Assembly (NCBI GenBank): GCA_905234755.1
Contig: CAJOIT010000008.1
Span: 1-64,000, forward strand
Reading direction: 5' to 3'
Origin: an uncultured Bacteroidales bacterium
Lineage (GTDB): Bacteria; Bacteroidota; Bacteroidia; Bacteroidales; ML635J-15
DNA: 64,000 nucleotides
Part shown: positions 61,399 through 64,000 of the stretch, in pieces
Numbering within the stretch: the first letter of the stretch is position 1
How the letters are laid out: each line of letters begins with the position of its first letter
Notes under the pieces: generated by a model
Seen by the model: only the letters and a program-made list of their open reading frames with translations
The model's database searches: none
What the model was told of the DNA's origin: nothing
Made by a program: the position numbers and the translations under genes

Positions 61399-62549
61399 TC
61401 CTTCAATATTTTTATTGGCATGTTCAGGTAGCCTGACAGCGAATCCTTTTTCAAATAAGGCATATTCATAACATTCGGGTATGAAACGATTGATTTGCCG
61501 TTGTCGTTTAATATTTCGAATCCTAGACTCAGTGGCGCAGGATGTAGATAACCTTTGGGAAGAACAAAAGTTATAGCCTTGTTTTCAATCTTGCCTGCTG
61601 TTAGTTCAGTTTTTGCCGATGTTAATATGTTTCCCATAATGTCGCAGATGGTCAAAAGTATTGATATTGATTCCTGCGATTTGTAGCATGCCGTGGCGAC
61701 AACTTCTATCTCATTGTCGAAAATAGCGTTAAGATCGGTGGCTGGGGTGTTGATTTTTAAGTCGGTAAGGTTGAAATCAATATTTTCAGTATGTATTTCC
61801 TTGATTTGAGCAAGCTTTTCGCAACCAATGTGCAATCGATTGTCAACATTTCCAGCTCCTTGTAAATTGTTTAACGATTCGGAAACACTGATTGTGCCCT
61901 TGTCGAAAAGCAGGAATCTGTCGCTGATTTTGGAAAAGAGAGTTGGCGTGTGAGTGACGATTAAAACAGTTGCGTTTCTGTCTTTCAGTCTTGAAATTTC
62001 GTGGATGACCTTTGTGCGGAATTCTGTGTCGCCAACGCTTGTTACTTCGTCAAACAGATATATGTCGGCATTTATATTGACAATAATGGAGAAGGCTAGG
62101 CGCATGTACATTCCTGATGAGTAGTATTTTACGGGCGTGTTGATGAATTCGGGAAAACCGAACATGTCAATGATTCGGTCGATTTTAGCTTCTATTTCCG
62201 AGTTTTTCAGTCCGTACATAGCGCCAGACAGGAAAATATTTTCGTAACCAGAAATTTCGGGCTGGAAACCAATGCCTATTTCAAGGATTGATGCGACTTT
62301 GCCATTAATTTCTATTTCGCCCGATGTTGGTAGCGTAACTTCGGCAATCATCTTCAGCAGTGTGCTTTTTCCTGAACCATTGTGACCTGTTATGCAGATT
62401 ACTTCGCCTTTCCTGATGGCCACGCTAATATTGTTGACAGCCAAGAAGCCAGTGCCTTTTGTCGGTTTGCGTGAAAAACGACCGGATTTTTCAATCCTAT
62501 AGTATTCTTTCGACAGGTTTCGTATTGATATGGCGGTTTCTTGTGTCAT
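61395..62549 (-). CDS. wzt: ABC polysaccharide exporter ATPase with C-terminal carbohydrate-binding domain (Wzt)
   Basis: A 384-residue ABC ATPase. Walker A is GHNGSGKST near 54-62, signature YSSGMYMRLAF near 145, Walker B LFDEVTSVGD and H-loop THTPTLF. After about 245 a C-terminal beta-sandwich domain of about 135 residues follows (IEVVATACYKSQ, PLSLGFEILNDNG), as in Wzt proteins that recognise modified O-polysaccharide ends. It acts at the inner membrane with the permease, whose gene it overlaps by four bases. The substrate is probably O-antigen or another surface glycan. Confidence 0.93.
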   Translation of the reverse strand: MTQETAISIRNLSKEYYRIEKSGRFSRKPTKGTGFLAVNNISVAIRKGEVICITGHNGSGKSTLLKMIAEVTLPTSGEIEINGKVASILEIGIGFQPEISGYENIFLSGAMYGLKNSEIEAKIDRIIDMFGFPEFINTPVKYYSSGMYMRLAFSIIVNINADIYLFDEVTSVGDTEFRTKVIHEISRLKDRNATVLIVTHTPTLFSKISDRFLLFDKGTISVSESLNNLQGAGNVDNRLHIGCEKLAQIKEIHTENIDFNLTDLKINTPATDLNAIFDNEIEVVATACYKSQESISILLTICDIMGNILTSAKTELTAGKIENKAITFVLPKGYLHPAPLSLGFEILNDNGKSIVSYPNVMNMPYLKKDSLSGYLNMPIKILKD

Positions 62550-63358
62550 AGCAGGTCTGAAATTTTCTTTTCGTATCTCTTGAAAATAAAGAAAATAGAT
62601 ATGGTAAGGACTAAAATAATTCCAATTCCTATCAGGTATTTGCTGTCCGGAAGTGGAGCGTCGAGTAGCGACCAGCGCGAGTATTCGATGATTCCTGCTA
62701 CTGGGTTTATGTAAAGTATGAACTTGAAATTTTCCGGGATTATTGTGCCGGGGTAGAATACAGGTGTTATGAATATCAAGAAGTTGGTGAGTTGTGCCGA
62801 TATGCGTGCTGTGTCCATTGAAAACAGCGAAATGAAGCTAATCCATAGTCCGATTGTCGTTACAAAAATTATTATTGCAATGATAATCAAAGGGAAAATA
62901 GTCCATTTTATTGTGAACGATTGTCCGAAGCATATAAAAAGTATGAAGAAAAGGCTAAAACCGATAATAAAGTCCACCATTCCGACCAAAACTTTTGAAA
63001 GCGGTACGCAAATACGAGGGAAATACAATTTGCTTATTAGGTTCTGGTTAATGATGAAGCAGTTGCTACAGTAGCCGGTTATTGCGGAAAAGTAGTGCCA
63101 GATGAAAATGCCAGGAAGTACAAATATTGGGTAGGGGATTTCTCCCGTGTCGATACCTATTGCTACTCCAAAAACTATCCAATAAACGGCAAGCCCGATG
63201 AGCGACTGTATGATATTCAGGAAAATACCCGAAATATTTAGTGCCGACTGGTTTTTGATTTCACCTTTGGCGAGGGCTATGGTTAGATGCCTTGATTCCC
63301 AAATGGATTTCAGGTATTCCAAAGTGCCGATATGTCCATCTGGTGAAATAATTTTCAT
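62546..63358 (-). CDS. wzm: ABC polysaccharide exporter permease (Wzm)
   Basis: A 270-residue ABC-2 type permease with six predicted helices. The N-terminal TLEYLKSIWESRHLTIALAKG amphipathic segment and FVLPGIFIWHYFSAITG are typical of O-antigen exporters. I start at ATG 63358 and reject the longer frame because its extra 73 residues are not membrane-like and read through the radA coding region. The start overlaps the radA stop as ATGA, and its end overlaps wzt, so radA, wzm and wzt form one translationally linked run. Confidence 0.93.
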   Translation of the reverse strand: MKIISPDGHIGTLEYLKSIWESRHLTIALAKGEIKNQSALNISGIFLNIIQSLIGLAVYWIVFGVAIGIDTGEIPYPIFVLPGIFIWHYFSAITGYCSNCFIINQNLISKLYFPRICVPLSKVLVGMVDFIIGFSLFFILFICFGQSFTIKWTIFPLIIIAIIIFVTTIGLWISFISLFSMDTARISAQLTNFLIFITPVFYPGTIIPENFKFILYINPVAGIIEYSRWSLLDAPLPDSKYLIGIGIILVLTISIFFIFKRYEKKISDLL

Positions 63359-64000
63359 GCTTCCTGGTCTTGATTTCCGCCCTTGAATAGCTTTGTGGCA
63401 AAGTCGCGCACATCGGCAACGGGTATTATGTTTGCTTTCTGGTTCTTGACTTCCGATTTCTGTGATGAGGAAATGAAAATTGTCGAGAACCCTAGCCTTG
63501 ATGCTTCTGCTACGCGCTTTTCGATGAACGAAACTGGCTTGATTTGTCCAGAAAGTCCCACTTCGCCTATGAAGCAAAGGTTGTCGGGAATAGCCTTGTC
63601 GATGTATGATGAGATTACGGCTGCAATTACCGAAATGTCAACGGCGGTATCGTTTATCTTTAATCCGCCTGCAATGTTCAGGAAGACATCTTTTGCATTA
63701 AGTTTCAGACCGAGTCGCTTTTCAATAACAGCGAGAAGCATCATAAATCGGCGGTTGTCGAATCCTGTTGACGAGCGTTGCGGTGTGCCATAGACTGAAT
63801 TTCCAACTAGAGCTTGGATTTCAATCATCAGTGAGCGCGAACCTTCGTTTACAGTACCGAATGCAACACCGCTGAGGTTGCTGTTGTCGCCCGAAAGTAG
63901 GATTTTGCCTGGGTCGATGACTTCTTTCAGACCATAGTTCATCATTTCGAATACGCCAATTTCGTAGGTCGACCCGAAACGGTTTTTCTTTGGACGGAGC
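63355..64000 (-). CDS. radA: DNA repair protein RadA, 5' end cut by the window
   Basis: The C-terminal 214 residues of RadA/Sms are present, continuing off the right edge; frame reads to 63999. Just inside the edge is the KNRFGSTYEIG segment, the RadA-specific motif between the RecA-like ATPase and the Lon-like domain. The Lon-like domain follows (LVGNSVYGTPQRSSTGFDNRRFMML, GEVGLSGQIKPV). The missing part would hold the zinc finger and Walker motifs. RadA processes recombination intermediates. A Lys/Gln/Asp tail ends the protein, overlapping wzm by four bases. Confidence 0.95.
   Translation of the reverse strand, partial: LRPKKNRFGSTYEIGVFEMMNYGLKEVIDPGKILLSGDNSNLSGVAFGTVNEGSRSLMIEIQALVGNSVYGTPQRSSTGFDNRRFMMLLAVIEKRLGLKLNAKDVFLNIAGGLKINDTAVDISVIAAVISSYIDKAIPDNLCFIGEVGLSGQIKPVSFIEKRVAEASRLGFSTIFISSSQKSEVKNQKANIIPVADVRDFATKLFKGGNQDQEA

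Noticed and set aside
62546..63577. Longer 343-residue version of the permease
   Set aside because: The extra N-terminal 73 residues are translated from the radA coding region in another frame and are rich in Arg/Cys/His with no membrane character.

Overview
The window is a chromosomal segment of a Bacteroidota bacterium, most likely an uncultured member of the order Bacteroidales. Support: a type IX secretion (T9SS) sortase gene (porU) beside a PorP/SprF-type and a GldJ/PorK-type gene; at least seven other secreted proteins, most ending in T9SS-like sorting domains; promoters with the Bacteroidota -7 box TAnnTTTG; a Bacteroidota-type tyrosine integrase; the alternative Bacteroidota GlmU; and Gram-negative envelope genes (kdsB, wzm/wzt, porin). 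The DNA is moderately AT-rich by eye. I found no rRNA, tRNA or CRISPR array.

Region 1 (1-10600) is accessory. On the minus strand lie an AAA/OLD-like ATPase gene overlapping a small PD-(D/E)XK-like nuclease gene (469-2198), a membrane-anchored PIN-like protein (2345-4246), and two large secreted proteins (4304-8196). The block is bracketed by two arrays of a 9-bp-period GC-rich repeat that share a 53-bp tail in direct orientation (341-393 and 8836-8888, one mismatch). A tyrosine recombinase gene (8934-10307) sits directly beside the right-hand array. This is the best candidate for a new system: a two-gene ATPase-nuclease module and a separate membrane PIN effector in a repeat-bounded cassette beside an integrase.

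Region 2 (10604-16630) holds a YfcC-type transporter with a small membrane protein, a secreted alpha/beta hydrolase, a small membrane protein, an outer-membrane porin and ttcA. Region 3 (16925-28126) is a T9SS/peptidoglycan locus: porU diverges from porP/sprF, gldJ-like, murF, alternative glmU, rarA and a DUF4268 gene. Region 4 (28129-38240) is mostly housekeeping: lipid kinase, sufS, an Omp28-like secreted protein, an SpmA/SpmB-like protein, a DegT aminotransferase, typA, a transaldolase-family gene and a YrdC-family gene.

Region 5 (38310-59453) is rich in secreted proteins: a 1061-residue Ig-like protein overlapping ftsX, a gingipain-like C25 peptidase, a leucine-rich repeat protein, a C10 peptidase, an M43 metallopeptidase and two tandem Cys-rich lipoproteins. 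They are interleaved with cupin, MATE, rnhB, a glycosyltransferase, kdsB and uvrB. Region 6 (59598-64000) has an aspartate-type aminotransferase, a membrane-anchored hypothetical protein, the wzt/wzm polysaccharide exporter and the 3' part of radA, cut by the window edge.

Intergenic DNA carries two further dispersed repeat families: a palindromic core nested in terminator-like hairpins (16729, 34784, 59521 and a degenerate copy at 47790), and degenerate AAAC/TCAAA tracts (near 16650, 34840 and 56600). Functionally, PorU and the outer-membrane genes would export and anchor the secreted peptidases and adhesin-like proteins, and KdsB and Wzm/Wzt would supply the lipopolysaccharide to which T9SS cargo is attached in known relatives. 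That link is inference from family knowledge.
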